Positions 5,521-5,661 of a DNA stretch of 5,661 nucleotides are shown piece by piece; position 1 is the stretch's first letter, and every line of letters starts with the position of its first letter. The notes under the pieces were generated by a model. The model was not told the origin of the DNA, did no database searches, and worked only from the letters and a program-made list of their open reading frames with translations. The stretch covers positions 1 to 5,661 of the forward strand of contig CAIVDH010000234.1 in assembly GCA_903904635.1 (NCBI GenBank), given 5' to 3'. Source of the stretch: an uncultured Burkholderiales bacterium. Its GTDB lineage: Bacteria > Pseudomonadota > Gammaproteobacteria > Burkholderiales > Burkholderiaceae_D. A program made the position numbers and the translations under genes.

Positions 5521-5661
5521 TTAGGCGTCGCTATAGAACCGCTGCTGCATCTGATCCAGACCCAGCGTGTTCAATACTTCCTGCAAACGCTGCGCCGGCT
5601 TTTTACGCGGCAGATTTTTATAACTGGCGATGATTAATTCATTTTTCATCGAATGTTCCCA
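5521..5661 (-). CDS. C-terminal end (or short complete ORF) of an unrecognised protein
   Basis: The frame is open from the right window edge to a TAA at 5523-5521 and encodes 46 residues ending in RFYSDA. It may be the tail of a longer protein. Alternatively, it may be a complete 42-residue protein starting at the ATG at 5649, which has a weak upstream GGGAA. The product is basic in the middle (YKNLPRKKPAQR) and then reads like an amphipathic helix (RLQEVLNTLGLDQMQQRF). The PRKKPAQRLQEVLNTLGL stretch faintly recalls the helical segment before the signature motif of LolD/MacB-type ABC ATPases, which would make this a truncated relic. That is a weak resemblance and no function is assigned. It converges on the DUF2721 gene. 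Confidence 0.5.
   Translation of the reverse strand, partial: WEHSMKNELIIASYKNLPRKKPAQRLQEVLNTLGLDQMQQRFYSDA

Overview
This 5.66 kb window looks like a chromosomal piece of a mid-GC betaproteobacterium, most likely Burkholderiales. That placement is an inference from the protein style (LivGFHM plus an ACAD10/11-type acyl-CoA dehydrogenase, and a DUF2721 membrane protein) and from the short dispersed palindrome built on ATTCCGG-N6-CCGGAAT at the left edge. No genus can be fixed from the sequence alone.

Layout. Positions 1-151 hold no gene but carry two head-to-head copies of that palindrome (1-20, cut by the window edge, and 54-78). From 152 to 4742 a single minus-strand gene set reads from right to left: an acyl-CoA dehydrogenase (3576-4742), an 88-nt AT-rich gap with a 14-bp tandem repeat, then livG, livF, livH and livM. 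The four transporter genes are packed with a 1-nt overlap (livG/livF, TAATG), a 3-nt gap (livF/livH) and a 13-nt gap (livH/livM). A 315-bp intergenic region (4743-5057) separates this set from the divergent DUF2721 gene (5058-5519, plus strand). It carries candidate -10 elements for both directions and a run of degenerate repeats spaced about 11 bp apart. At the right edge a minus-strand reading frame (5521-5661) enters the window and stops 1 nt after the DUF2721 stop codon; its product is not recognised.

How the parts work together. LivH and LivM form the membrane channel, and LivG and LivF the paired ATPases, of a hydrophobic-amino-acid-transporter (HAAT) type ABC importer. No periplasmic binding protein is encoded in the window, so the substrate cannot be assigned to leucine, isoleucine or valine. 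The linked acyl-CoA dehydrogenase suggests that the imported compound is a carboxylic or amino acid broken down through a CoA thioester. The most notable protein-level observation is in LivF: the Walker A lysine is arginine. Together with its Q-loop and H-loop substitutions and the non-canonical LivG signature, this puts all the degeneracy in one of the two composite ATP sites. No clearly new system (defence locus, CRISPR, mobile element) is visible; most of the region is ordinary metabolism and transport.
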